Below are positions 18,064-26,830 of a stretch of DNA of 64,000 nucleotides, piece after piece. The stretch comes from Nitrospirota bacterium (lineage in GTDB: Bacteria; Nitrospirota; 9FT-COMBO-42-15; HDB-SIOI813). A program made the translations under genes and the position numbers. Where the stretch lies: NCBI GenBank assembly GCA_020851375.1, contig JADZCV010000008.1:1-64000 (forward strand), given 5' to 3'. The notes under the pieces are model-generated. The model searched no databases. It worked only from the letters and a program-made list of their open reading frames with translations, and had not been told where the DNA came from. How positions within the stretch are numbered: position 1 is the stretch's first letter; the number at the start of each line of letters is the position of its first letter.

Positions 18064-18588
18064 ATGAAAAATAATCGTATATGTTCAGGTAAGCGTATAG
18101 TAACTGCTTTAACGCTCGCTCTGATTATAATCTGGCTGATAGGATACAGGCATGCCTTTCTTGCTGAATGGCACAGTCTGAGGGCGGTGCCATTCCTGGC
18201 GAGATTGAGTTATGCGGAAAAAAATCATCTGATCTGGGGAACATTCTATAATCCTTACAGGGATGGTTTGTCTGTTGTTCCTGAAACAGGCAGTATCTAT
18301 TTTTTGAATTACTGCCCTGAAACAAAAAGGGACTGGCAGTGGCTCCTCGCAAGATACTATTTTACCCCCCGCAAGATAATCTTCTCTAATCCAGGTGATG
18401 CCAGCAAAGAGGCAGCCGTTAAAAGTGACTTTGCTATCGCGTGCATATGCGCAGAAATGTCAGGTACAGGCCTGGAAGAACTCGGTTTCCTGGAGCAGCT
18501 CCCATTTAGAAAAGTTGGCGGCAATTCTTACCTGAACGGGACATATGCCATTTACAGAATAGACAGGACAGGGGAAGGAGCAAGGTGA
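18064..18588 (+). CDS. Single-pass membrane protein of unknown function
   Basis: The product is 174 residues. One hydrophobic segment (about residues 12-30) anchors a soluble domain that contains RDWQWLLARYYFTPRKI and ends with a short AIYRIDR strand. I do not recognise the family. Its stop lies next to the start of a polytopic glycosyltransferase-like protein, so the two probably work together at the inner membrane, for example in glycan transfer. The soluble domain resembles the lumenal or periplasmic regions often encoded beside GT-C proteins only in a general way. Confidence 0.75.
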   Translation: MKNNRICSGKRIVTALTLALIIIWLIGYRHAFLAEWHSLRAVPFLARLSYAEKNHLIWGTFYNPYRDGLSVVPETGSIYFLNYCPETKRDWQWLLARYYFTPRKIIFSNPGDASKEAAVKSDFAIACICAEMSGTGLEELGFLEQLPFRKVGGNSYLNGTYAIYRIDRTGEGAR

Positions 18589-18592
18589 GTTG

Positions 18593-20017
18593 ATGACAGG
18601 ATTATTCTGGTTTACCTTCGCAATCGGAATCATAATCCTTTCAGGTGTGGCAGTGCTTCATTATACCAGGATATGGCAGTCCTTCAATTTGTTCACAGGA
18701 TTAGCAATTTCATATATGCTTGGAATGGGGGTCATATCCCTTCAGATGTTTGCTTATTCACAACTATGGGTCCCATTTAATATCTATTCCATAGCCTTTC
18801 CGTGGATTATTCTCGCAGCCTTGACGATTCTGATTAAATCAAGCCGTGAGGGACTTCCTGCAACTATAAAATTCAATGTGCAGGCAGCATTGAAAGATGT
18901 AAGATGGCCCGATATAATTTTGATTTTAATTATCCTGTCGCAGGTGTCATATGCCTTCTTCTTTGCCCCCATGTTGCCAATAAGCGGGTGGGATGCATTG
19001 CAGACATGGGTCTTTAAAGGGAAGGTGTTTTTTTATGATATGGGCATATCTTCCGGTTTTCTGCAGGATCCATCCAGCCATCCCGACTACCCTCTTTTAA
19101 TTCCATTAACATTTTCATGGATCTACACCGCTATGGGGCATGTGAATGACGAAATGGGGAGATTTATTTATCCGGTGCAGTTTGTATGTCTGCTTATGAT
19201 ATTTTATTATTCAGTCAGAAAAGCTTCCACGAAACGGATCTCATTATTGTTTACCACTCTTTTATCAATGACCCCTGTTATCATGGTGCATACCAGCGGA
19301 TTTATTGTTCGGATAGGGGGATTGTACAGCGGTGATTTTGCAGGTTATGCAGACCTTGCTCTCTCCATCTTCTTTCTTGGCGCAGGGGCCTTTTTTTATC
19401 ATTATGTATTGGAAGGAAACAGGGCATACCTGCTTGCGGCAGTACTGTTTCTTGCCATGGGTGCATGGACGAAGAATGAGGGGTTGGTGTTTTTGCTGTC
19501 TGGCGGTGTATTAATTTCAGTCAGCCTTGTTTATGGCCAAAGGAAAAAGTATCTGTTTATATTAATGACGTGGGTGATTCTTGGAGCGGTTACTTTACCC
19601 TGGCTTATTTATAAAACCTATTTCAATATCACGAGCGAGTATACGCCGAATATGAATGCCGAAGTAATTCAAAACAATCTATGGCGCCTTCCCTACATCA
19701 TCAGGATGTTTGTTTATGTTCTGTTCCGCGATACGGATCTGTATAACTATGCGTGGTACGGATATATTATTTCTTCTTTGATAAATCTCAGGGAATCTCT
19801 CAGAAATCCTATAGTCTCCTTACATGTCATGTTACTGCTGCAGTTTGCTGCCTATATTTTCATTTACCTGATTTCCCCGCTTGAAATAAAACAGCATATT
19901 GGAACTTCTGTAGACCGGGTTATTATTCATTTAACACCACTGGCCATGATGGTTATGGCAGTGAATTTCAACAGGCTGATATTGAACAGAGGCGGCGTTG
20001 ACAGTCAATCAAGGTGA
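18593..20017 (+). CDS. Polytopic membrane protein, GT-C (ArnT/PMT-like) glycosyltransferase candidate
   Basis: The product is 474 residues with about ten to twelve hydrophobic segments. After the second or third helix comes a polar loop with SGWDALQTWVFKGKVFFYD. An Asp in the first large outer loop is the catalytic hallmark of lipid-linked sugar transferases of the GT39/GT83 type, and PDYPLLIPLTFSW follows as in relatives. Transfer of a sugar from a polyprenyl carrier is therefore the best guess, with no substrate prediction. I chose ATG 18593, directly after a TTG, with GGTGAGT upstream. The gene is coupled to the preceding one. Confidence 0.75.
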   Translation: MTGLFWFTFAIGIIILSGVAVLHYTRIWQSFNLFTGLAISYMLGMGVISLQMFAYSQLWVPFNIYSIAFPWIILAALTILIKSSREGLPATIKFNVQAALKDVRWPDIILILIILSQVSYAFFFAPMLPISGWDALQTWVFKGKVFFYDMGISSGFLQDPSSHPDYPLLIPLTFSWIYTAMGHVNDEMGRFIYPVQFVCLLMIFYYSVRKASTKRISLLFTTLLSMTPVIMVHTSGFIVRIGGLYSGDFAGYADLALSIFFLGAGAFFYHYVLEGNRAYLLAAVLFLAMGAWTKNEGLVFLLSGGVLISVSLVYGQRKKYLFILMTWVILGAVTLPWLIYKTYFNITSEYTPNMNAEVIQNNLWRLPYIIRMFVYVLFRDTDLYNYAWYGYIISSLINLRESLRNPIVSLHVMLLLQFAAYIFIYLISPLEIKQHIGTSVDRVIIHLTPLAMMVMAVNFNRLILNRGGVDSQSR

Positions 20018-20020
20018 AAT

Positions 20021-20050
20021 AAAAAAGGCCACACCTTTACAGATGTGGCC
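20021..20050 (-). terminator. Rho-independent terminator for the 20075-20671 gene
   Basis: GGCCACA (20027-20033) and TGTGGCC (20044-20050) form a 7-bp stem with a 10-nt loop. Read on the minus strand it is followed by TTTTTT (complement of 20021-20026), the classic arrangement. It may also act weakly on the convergent plus-strand transcript. Confidence 0.8.
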
Positions 20051-20074
20051 TGAGTTATTTGCATGATTTATTAT

Positions 20075-20671
20075 CTACCTTGATGCAAGCCTGCTGTTGC
20101 GATATGAAGCGTAGCGGTTCATTGCAGTCGTAAGGTCTTTTAAGGACGTCTGCACTGTCCTCACCTCAGCCCTGAGGTCCTTTATATACACTGCATGTCT
20201 TAGACGGTCTACCTGGGTAAAGAAGGTCGTCTCTTTATTTTCATAGTCTTCTTTTATTGAGAAGTGTCTTCTTACCATATCCATTGATACATCAGTGTTA
20301 TTTAATGACATTTCCTGAGCTGAGAGCTCATCTTTTATCTTGTTATCTACCTTTATCAACTCAAATATCCTGTACATAAGATAATCATATACCAGTGATA
20401 CATCTTTATTGACGGTAAAGTCTGTATCATTTTTAATGGTATTATTTTTTAACTCCCTGTCTATTACCGAATTGAGCTCTGCAAGGGTAACTTCAAGCCC
20501 CTTCATAACCTGCTGCTGTTGTAACGAAATGTTACTTTCTTCAGGAATTATAGAGCTCCAGGTGATTTTGTCTAAATCCCCTGCAAACACGGTTGACGTG
20601 GAAAGGGTTAAAACCATGAAACTTAATATTGAGGTAGATATCAGTCTTTTCATAGGGTGAGAATTAAACAT
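20075..20671 (-). CDS. Exported helical protein of unknown function
   Basis: The product is 198 residues. A signal peptide (about residues 7-30, ending STVFAGD) is followed by an all-helical, polar region with SLQQQQVMKGLEVTLAEL and TTFFTQVDRLRHAVYIKDLR, suggesting a coiled-coil or four-helix bundle. I recognise no family. ATG 20671 was chosen because AGGAGG lies 8 bp upstream; ATG 20653 would shorten the leader peptide. The gene is monocistronic with its own terminator just downstream. A periplasmic scaffold or adhesion role is possible but unsupported. Confidence 0.78.
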   Translation of the reverse strand: MFNSHPMKRLISTSILSFMVLTLSTSTVFAGDLDKITWSSIIPEESNISLQQQQVMKGLEVTLAELNSVIDRELKNNTIKNDTDFTVNKDVSLVYDYLMYRIFELIKVDNKIKDELSAQEMSLNNTDVSMDMVRRHFSIKEDYENKETTFFTQVDRLRHAVYIKDLRAEVRTVQTSLKDLTTAMNRYASYRNSRLASR

Positions 20672-20802
20672 TTTGATTCCTCCTGATAATTTATATTTTT
20701 GAGCTAATCACCTCCCTTCATCATTTGATATTCCTGTTTCCAGCAGATATTTTTCGGATACGGGGATTGTAAACTTTAAGATATGGTCTGATTCAGTGGC
20801 TG

Positions 20803-21144
20803 CTACTTTTTAACGAACTCAAGGAATCCTGATAAAACCGGATGGTCGTTTATGTTTATGTCTTTGAACTCAATGCCAATCAGAAAGCGGTTGCCAAACA
20901 GTTTAACCCATTTTACACTGCCTGCTACAACTTCATCTTTTCCGGTCTTTGGGTCTGACTCAAAGGATATATACAAATCTACTTTTTGTCCCTGTTCTAA
21001 CTTGCTGTCAGAATAGACTTCAACTCCTCCTCCGCTAATGTTGGTAATAAATGCCCCAAAGGATTGATTGCTTTCCGGTAAGACGATCTTTAGATGAGGT
21101 GAAATCAGCTCTCGTCTGTGTTTTCTTCTGTCGTCTGAGCTCAT
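20803..21144 (-). CDS. Single-domain PilZ protein (c-di-GMP receptor candidate)
   Basis: The product is 113 residues, almost entirely one PilZ beta-barrel. The c-di-GMP-binding motifs are both present: RRKHRRE (R-x-x-x-R) at residues 6-12 and NISGGGVEV (N/D-x-S-x-x-G) near residue 36. It should bind cyclic di-GMP and act on a partner. A type IV pilus cluster lies 7 kb away and could be a target, but that is inference. The gene is divergent from the M24 peptidase. Confidence 0.9.
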   Translation of the reverse strand: MSSDDRRKHRRELISPHLKIVLPESNQSFGAFITNISGGGVEVYSDSKLEQGQKVDLYISFESDPKTGKDEVVAGSVKWVKLFGNRFLIGIEFKDININDHPVLSGFLEFVKK

Positions 21145-21214
21145 TAGGATTCCAGGGTGTCTTTATGCAACATAAGTTTTGATTTTAAAACAGTTATGTA
21201 TTAACATAAAAAAA

Positions 21215-22345
21215 ATGAAAATACAAGAGGCAACTTTATTTATCTCGTCCAGCGAGACCGATTCAAACCTTTATTATGCCACGCGATTTCTTGCGCCTGA
21301 CCCCTTTATTTATCTTGAGGCAGGCGATGAAAAGGTAGTTCTTATGAGTGACCTTGAATTGGACAGGGCAAGGTCGCAGGCCCGGGTAACAACGGTACTG
21401 TCATATTCAGCATATGAAGAAGCGGTAAAGAAAAGTTCAGGGACAGAAAATCCGACGGTGGTGGATGTTGTAAGTGAATTTTTGCGGGAGAGGCAAATAA
21501 AGCGGGTTGTCGTTCCCTCATATTTTGGGATTAGTAATGCCCTTCTTCTTCAGGAAAAGGGATATGACATTGATGTAAGGCAGGACCCCTTTTTTGAGCA
21601 AAGGGTTATTAAACGTGAGGATGAGGTAAAGCATATAGAGGAGTCCCTTCGCCTTACAGAGAGTGCAGTAAAAAAGGCGATAGAATATCTGAGACAGGCA
21701 GAGATCAGGGATGGTTTTCTCTATTCCGGAAACAGGAAAGTTACCTCTGAAGATGTCAGGAAATTGATTGACCTTTACCTGATGGAAAACTCTATGATTG
21801 CACAACATACGATTGTGGCATGCGGCGAGGATTCCTCATTTCCGCACAATGAAGGGAGCGGGGCGCTCAGGGCTAATGTTCCGGTAATTATAGATGTCTT
21901 CCCCCGGTCTGTAAAAAGCCGCTATTATGCCGATATAACACGTACGGTTGTAAGAGGGGTTGCATCTGAGGAAATAAAGAAGATGTTTGATGCTGTTTCG
22001 GCTGCGCAGGAAATAGCGTTTGCAATGATTAGGAATGAGGTAAATGGCAGGGACGTCCATGAAGCAATCCTCGGGCATTTCAAAAATTGCGGGTTTGAGA
22101 GCGGTCTGATTGATGGCAGGATGCAGGGTTTTTTTCACGGAACCGGTCATGGCGTAGGGCTGGATATTCACGAAGCGCCAAGGATTAGCAGGAAAACAGA
22201 TATACTGCGTACCGGTCACGTGGTTACTGTAGAGCCAGGACTATATTACAGGGGGCTTGGCGGAGTCAGACTGGAAGATATGGTTGTTGTACAGGCCGAT
22301 GGTGTAGTTAATCTTACAAGATCCCCCAGGATCCTGGAAATCTGA
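21215..22345 (+). CDS. M24-family Xaa-Pro aminopeptidase-like metallopeptidase
   Basis: The product is about 376 residues: an N-terminal creatinase-like domain (1-140) and a pita-bread catalytic domain. Metal ligands are visible as Asp in PVIIDVFPR, Asp in ADITRT, His in HGTGHGVGLDIHE, Glu in TVEPGLY and Glu in RLEDMV. It probably removes residues before proline from peptides. I chose ATG 21215; an earlier in-frame ATT/ATG extension is not family-like. TTGATT (21179-21184) and TAACAT (21202-21207) start transcription at about 21214, right at the ATG, and no ribosome site exists, so it may be leaderless. Confidence 0.88.
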   Translation: MKIQEATLFISSSETDSNLYYATRFLAPDPFIYLEAGDEKVVLMSDLELDRARSQARVTTVLSYSAYEEAVKKSSGTENPTVVDVVSEFLRERQIKRVVVPSYFGISNALLLQEKGYDIDVRQDPFFEQRVIKREDEVKHIEESLRLTESAVKKAIEYLRQAEIRDGFLYSGNRKVTSEDVRKLIDLYLMENSMIAQHTIVACGEDSSFPHNEGSGALRANVPVIIDVFPRSVKSRYYADITRTVVRGVASEEIKKMFDAVSAAQEIAFAMIRNEVNGRDVHEAILGHFKNCGFESGLIDGRMQGFFHGTGHGVGLDIHEAPRISRKTDILRTGHVVTVEPGLYYRGLGGVRLEDMVVVQADGVVNLTRSPRILEI

Positions 22346-22362
22346 AATAACAGCAATATAAA

Positions 22363-24114
22363 ATGGTACACACATCCTTTGACAGCAGCATGTCCGGACT
22401 TCAGCGAAGGATTGAAGTTGCGAGAGGTATAAGACCGGCGGACCTCCTCATTCGGGGAGGCAGGGTAGTGAATGTCCTGACAGGTGAAATATACAGGGCA
22501 AACATAGCAATATCTGATAATGTAATTGCCGGAGTAGGTGATTATTACTCTGATGGCACAGATATCCTTGAAGCAGGGGATCAGTATCTCCTGCCTGGTT
22601 TTATCGATGCCCACGTACACGTTGAGAGTTCAATGCTCTCAGTCCCTGAGTATGCAAGGGCTGTACTTCCCCGCGGTACGACCTCTGTAATTTGTGATCC
22701 GCATGAAATAGCCAATGTGTCCGGTCTTGAGGGTATCAAGTACTTAATCAGGTCAGGCGTCACAGTTCCCCTGAATCTCTTTGTGATGGCATCATCCTGT
22801 GTCCCTGCCACACAGTTTGAGACATCGGGTGCTGTTCTCTCTCCCAATGACATAGAGGAGATGCTTCAGTGGGAAGGAGTGATTGGACTTGCAGAGGTAA
22901 TGAACGTCCCTGATGTACTCAGTGGCAGCGACATGTCTCTTCGGAAATTATTATGCGCACAGAGAAGGGGTTATCCTGTTGACGGGCATTCCCCTTTCCT
23001 GACAGGAAAGGACCTGAATGCTTATATCGGGGCTGGTGTGCGGAGTGATCATGAGGTGACATCGAGGGAGGAGGCAATAGAGAAACTCAGACTTGGCATG
23101 TATCTTATGATCCGTGAGGGGTCTGTTGCAAGGAACATGGAGGACCTGCTTCCTGTTGTCAACACATCTACTTACAGGAGGTGCATGTTTGTCACTGATG
23201 ATGCCCATCCGGGGGATCTCCTTAAAAGGGGCCATATGGATCACATACTCAGAAAGGCGGTCAGCCTGGGTATGGACCCTGTAATGGCGATCAGCATGGT
23301 AACGATAAATCCTGCGAGGGTATTTTTAAGAAATGACCTGGGCGCCATCATGCCTGGATACCGTGCAGATATTGTTGCTGTGAACAGCATAAGAGACTTC
23401 AGTGTCAGGGATGTTGTTAAAGAAGGTAAGATTGTTGTCAGGGACTGTAAGGTGGTATGCAGTATTGAAAATATTGAAGATGATTCAATGAAAGACATTA
23501 TTAAGATCAAAGACCTTTCACCTGAAAGGTTTAAGGTAAAAATAACAGGAAGAAAGATAAGAGTTATTGAGCTCATTCGGAGGCAGATATATACGCGTCA
23601 TATTATTGAAGAGGTAGAAGCTGGAGAGGACAGGGAAATTAAGGCGGACCCGTCGCGGGATATGCTGAAGATAGCAGTTGTTGAGAGGCACCACGCCACA
23701 GGAAATATCGGGATAGGGTTTGTCCGTGGATTCGGACTCAGGGAAGGGGCGATAGCCTCATCTGTTTCACATGATTCTCACAATGTGATTGTTGTAGGTA
23801 CCAATGACCTGGATATGTATGAAGCGGTGAAGGAAATTATCAGGCTGGGAGGAGGTCACGTGATAACATCCGGAGGTGAGGTAATGGGGAGTCTGCCGCT
23901 TCCAATAGCCGGCCTGTTATCGGATAAGCCCCTTGAAGATGTCGTGCAGGAAGAAGAGAGGCTGCTTGCCATTGCGCGGAGTCTTGGAGTAAAACCTCTT
24001 TCACCATTTATCAAGCTTTCTTTCCTTGCCCTTTCTGTTATACCGGAACTGAAGATTACAGACAAGGGTCTGGTTGATGTTAAAAAGTTCGGAATTGTTG
24101 GAATTGAACCCTGA
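22363..24114 (+). CDS. ade: Adenine deaminase
   Basis: This amidohydrolase-superfamily enzyme converts adenine to hypoxanthine for purine salvage. The 583-residue length is typical. Metal sites are in DAHVHVESSM (near residue 85) and DPHEIANV (near 113), the urease-like NPAR motif is in INPARVFL, and the C-terminal domain has SHDSHNVIVVG and PLPIAGLLS. It follows the M24 peptidase by 17 bp and is probably co-transcribed. It ends 14 bp before the convergent fbp gene. Confidence 0.96.
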   Translation: MVHTSFDSSMSGLQRRIEVARGIRPADLLIRGGRVVNVLTGEIYRANIAISDNVIAGVGDYYSDGTDILEAGDQYLLPGFIDAHVHVESSMLSVPEYARAVLPRGTTSVICDPHEIANVSGLEGIKYLIRSGVTVPLNLFVMASSCVPATQFETSGAVLSPNDIEEMLQWEGVIGLAEVMNVPDVLSGSDMSLRKLLCAQRRGYPVDGHSPFLTGKDLNAYIGAGVRSDHEVTSREEAIEKLRLGMYLMIREGSVARNMEDLLPVVNTSTYRRCMFVTDDAHPGDLLKRGHMDHILRKAVSLGMDPVMAISMVTINPARVFLRNDLGAIMPGYRADIVAVNSIRDFSVRDVVKEGKIVVRDCKVVCSIENIEDDSMKDIIKIKDLSPERFKVKITGRKIRVIELIRRQIYTRHIIEEVEAGEDREIKADPSRDMLKIAVVERHHATGNIGIGFVRGFGLREGAIASSVSHDSHNVIVVGTNDLDMYEAVKEIIRLGGGHVITSGGEVMGSLPLPIAGLLSDKPLEDVVQEEERLLAIARSLGVKPLSPFIKLSFLALSVIPELKITDKGLVDVKKFGIVGIEP

Positions 24115-24128
24115 AGGTGTGATTTAGA

Positions 24129-25136
24129 TTAACCTTTCTTTACGAATTCTTCATACCTTAGCACCTCATTCTTGTTTCCTGCGATCAGCGGAACCCGATG
24201 ATGCAAATGCTCCGGTTTAATATCCAGTATCCTTTGCGTCCCGGTAGTCGCATAACCTCCTGCCTGTTCGGCAATAAGCGCTATCGGCGAGGCCTCGAAC
24301 AGCAGCCTGAGTTTTCCTTCCGGTTTTTTGGGGTCTTTTTTGTAATCAGCAGGGTAGAGGAAGATCCCGCCATATATCAGGTTCCTGTGGAAGTCTGAGA
24401 CAAGTGAACCAATATACCGTGAGGTATATGGGCGATTCGTGGATTTATCCACCTCCTTCAGAGACTCAATATATTTTTTTGTACCACTGTCCCAGAAGTT
24501 ATAGTTTCCTTCATTTACACTATAAATCTTACATGGCTCCGGCATCTGAATATTCTCATGAGAAAGAATAAATTCTCCCACTGTCGGATCAAGTGTAAAC
24601 CCATGAACACCTGTTCCTGTTGTATAGACCATCATTGTTGAAGAGCCATAGATCACGTAACCGGCGCATGCCTGTTTTGTGCCTTTCTGGAGGCAGTCCT
24701 CTTCCGAACCCTTGTGCCCCTTGCTGATCTTGCGATGTATTGAGAAAATAGTGCCTATGCTGACATTGGCCCCGATATTTGAGGAACCATCCAGAGGGTC
24801 CATATTGATTGCATATTTGCCAACCAGAAACTCATCATGTATTTCAATAATATTCTCATTCTCCTCTGAAGCTATTGCACAGACCTTACCGCTGTTAGTC
24901 AATATATTGATCAGGAGTTCATTGGCATACGTATCCATCTTTTGAACCACTTCACCCTGAATATTGACGTCTCCGGTAGATCCGATGACATTGACAAGTC
25001 CGGCCATATTTACCTGTTTGGATATCATTTTTGCGGCTAATGCGATATCATAAAGCAGCCCTGAGAATCCGCCTGATGCCTCCGGATACTTACGCTGCTG
25101 TTCAAGAATATGCCGCTCAATAGTCTTAAGTTTCAT
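24129..25136 (-). CDS. fbp: Fructose-1,6-bisphosphatase, class I
   Basis: Fbp is the committed enzyme of gluconeogenesis, giving fructose-6-phosphate. The 335-residue protein has the class I metal motif NMDPLDGSSNIGANV near residue 115, the upstream EENE segment, and GGIFLYPADYK and LLFEASPIALIAEQAGG near the C-terminus. I chose ATG 25136 because GGGAGG lies just upstream on the minus strand; a longer frame to 25178 has no ribosome site. A strong promoter lies 30-60 bp upstream. Gluconeogenic supply of sugar phosphates fits an autotrophic or acetate-using life style, but this is only suggestive. Confidence 0.96.
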   Translation of the reverse strand: MKLKTIERHILEQQRKYPEASGGFSGLLYDIALAAKMISKQVNMAGLVNVIGSTGDVNIQGEVVQKMDTYANELLINILTNSGKVCAIASEENENIIEIHDEFLVGKYAINMDPLDGSSNIGANVSIGTIFSIHRKISKGHKGSEEDCLQKGTKQACAGYVIYGSSTMMVYTTGTGVHGFTLDPTVGEFILSHENIQMPEPCKIYSVNEGNYNFWDSGTKKYIESLKEVDKSTNRPYTSRYIGSLVSDFHRNLIYGGIFLYPADYKKDPKKPEGKLRLLFEASPIALIAEQAGGYATTGTQRILDIKPEHLHHRVPLIAGNKNEVLRYEEFVKKG

Positions 25137-25168
25137 GGCAGGACCTCCCTGTGAATAGATTTTACTGG

Positions 25169-25197
25169 ATGTTAACAAAGCAGGAGGTGCTTGTCAA
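25169..25197 (-). promoter_or_regulatory. Predicted sigma70-type promoter of fbp
   Basis: On the minus strand TTGACA (25197-25192) and TAACAT (25174-25169) are separated by 17 bp. The predicted start is near 25162 and leaves a leader of about 26 nt containing the GGGAGG site. Confidence 0.6.
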
Positions 25198-25234
25198 ACT
25201 AACGGCACAAGACTCCGGAAGCCGTTTTGGTTTG

Positions 25235-25263
25235 TTGACAGCCATGTTGCTATTCCATATAAT
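25235..25263 (+). promoter_or_regulatory. Perfect-consensus sigma70-type promoter of the yhaM-like gene
   Basis: TTGACA at 25235-25240 and TATAAT at 25258-25263 are separated by exactly 17 bp. The predicted start is near 25270, followed at once by AGGAGA and the ATG at 25288. This is the best -35/-10 match in the window and is divergent from the fbp promoter. Confidence 0.8.
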
Positions 25264-25287
25264 TTTCACAGGAGAATCGGTATTGCT

Positions 25288-26250
25288 ATGAAAACAAGAT
25301 TTGTCAGTGAAATTATAAATCTAAAAGATGGCGACATGATTGAAGACATCTTTCTTGTGAAAACTAAACAACGACTTATGAGGAAAGACGGGAAGCCATA
25401 CCTGATGCTCAGGTTTTGCGACAGGACAGGCGTTATTGACGGAAAGGTCTGGGACAGTGTGGATGAGATCTCGGGCAGGATTGCAGGAGATGATTTTGTA
25501 AAGATAAAAGGTGTTCTGAACAGCTATCAGGGAACGAAGGAGGTCAACGTAAAGGCAATAGAGAAGATTGCAGATGACATGGTTGATCTGAAGGATTTCG
25601 TTGCCGTTTCAGAATATGGATTTGATGTACTTGAGAAAAGGCTTCATACTGTAATAGCAAACATCAAAAATCCTTACTTAAAGAAATTATTGACACTCTT
25701 CATTGAAGATAAGGAATTTATGGAGTTGTTCAGGGCAGCGCCTGCTGCCAAGGACATCCATCATGCCTTCCTTGGTGGATTGCTGGAACACTCGCTTGAA
25801 ATAGTTGATCTTTGTAATGATATAAAGAATCATTACAGGGAGATTGACCTGGAACTGCTCATAACAGGAGCGATCCTGCATGACGTTGGCAAAGTGCGTG
25901 AGTTAAAATACAGGAGAAGTCTTGATTATACTGATGAAGGCAGGCTTATCGGCCATATAATGTTAGGTGTAGAAATGGTGGATGAAAAGATAAGACTTAT
26001 AGCTGATTTTCCCGGCAGGCTTGCTATGCTCATAAGACATCTCATAGTAAGCCATCAGGGAACCTATGAATGGGGATCGCCCAAGATGCCGCAGACCTTA
26101 GAGGCACTGGTACTCCATAATCTGGATGATCTCAGCGCCAAGGTTAATGTATTCCGAAAGGCTGTACAGACGGATTCGGGTGAGGGTGACTTTACAAGTT
26201 TTAATAAACCTCTTGGAAGATATCTTTATAAAAACAGACAGACAGAGTAA
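25288..26250 (+). CDS. OB-fold/HD 3'-5' exoribonuclease (YhaM-like)
   Basis: The product is 320 residues. Residues about 15-95 form an OB fold (VKTKQRLMRKDGKPYLMLRF and DRTGVIDGKVWD) that binds single-stranded nucleic acid. Residues about 150-290 form an HD domain with HHAFLGGLLEHS and ILHDVGKVREL. This domain order defines YhaM/CBF1-type exonucleases that trim RNA 3' ends. The gene has a consensus promoter and the ribosome site AGGAGA. It is followed directly by pgsA. Confidence 0.9.
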   Translation: MKTRFVSEIINLKDGDMIEDIFLVKTKQRLMRKDGKPYLMLRFCDRTGVIDGKVWDSVDEISGRIAGDDFVKIKGVLNSYQGTKEVNVKAIEKIADDMVDLKDFVAVSEYGFDVLEKRLHTVIANIKNPYLKKLLTLFIEDKEFMELFRAAPAAKDIHHAFLGGLLEHSLEIVDLCNDIKNHYREIDLELLITGAILHDVGKVRELKYRRSLDYTDEGRLIGHIMLGVEMVDEKIRLIADFPGRLAMLIRHLIVSHQGTYEWGSPKMPQTLEALVLHNLDDLSAKVNVFRKAVQTDSGEGDFTSFNKPLGRYLYKNRQTE

Positions 26251-26251
26251 A

Positions 26252-26785
26252 TTGGTTTTATTGAAGCATTTACCTAATCTTATTACCATCTTAAGGATAC
26301 TGTTAATCCCTGTATTTGTTTCATTACTGATACGCGGCAATCACATATATGCCTTTGGCGTCCTTGTGGCAGCAGGCGTATCAGATGCACTTGATGGATT
26401 CATTGCGCGTACATGGGGTTTTAAAACCAAAACCGGGGCTTATCTTGATCCAATTGCGGATAAGCTCCTCTTCGTCTCATCATTTGCCACACTTGCAACC
26501 TTAGAAATGATACCCCTGTGGGTTGCAATTGTTGTTATTGGAAGGGATGTCGTGATTGGTGTTATTGCCCTGGTCCTGATTGGTCACATAGATATACATA
26601 GTTATCATGTAAGACCCTCAATTCCGGGAAAGGCGGCAACGGTACTGCAGGTATTGACAATCCTGGCAGTCCTGGCAGGACTCAGGCAAGAGGTACTGTA
26701 TGCCTTTTTTACGGTAACGGTTGTGGTGACCGCTGTATCCGGGTTACATTATATATACAGGGAGATAAGGGGCGTTTATCGTTAG
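26252..26785 (+). CDS. pgsA: CDP-alcohol phosphatidyltransferase, probable phosphatidylglycerophosphate synthase
   Basis: The product is about 177 residues with several transmembrane helices. The signature D-G-x2-A-R-x8-G-x3-D-x3-D is intact in DALDGFIARTWGFKTKTG plus AYLDPIADK. PgsA makes phosphatidylglycerophosphate from CDP-diacylglycerol and glycerol-3-phosphate; the N-terminal NLITILRILLIP is typical of it. The start is uncertain: TTG 26252 (just after the previous stop) or TTG 26261 gives the family-typical N-terminus, while a longer in-frame extension overlaps the upstream gene and is not conserved in character. Confidence 0.88.
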   Translation: MVLLKHLPNLITILRILLIPVFVSLLIRGNHIYAFGVLVAAGVSDALDGFIARTWGFKTKTGAYLDPIADKLLFVSSFATLATLEMIPLWVAIVVIGRDVVIGVIALVLIGHIDIHSYHVRPSIPGKAATVLQVLTILAVLAGLRQEVLYAFFTVTVVVTAVSGLHYIYREIRGVYR

Positions 26786-26830
26786 ATACTGCCGCCCTTG
26801 TCATCCGGATATGCCATGATATAATAACAA

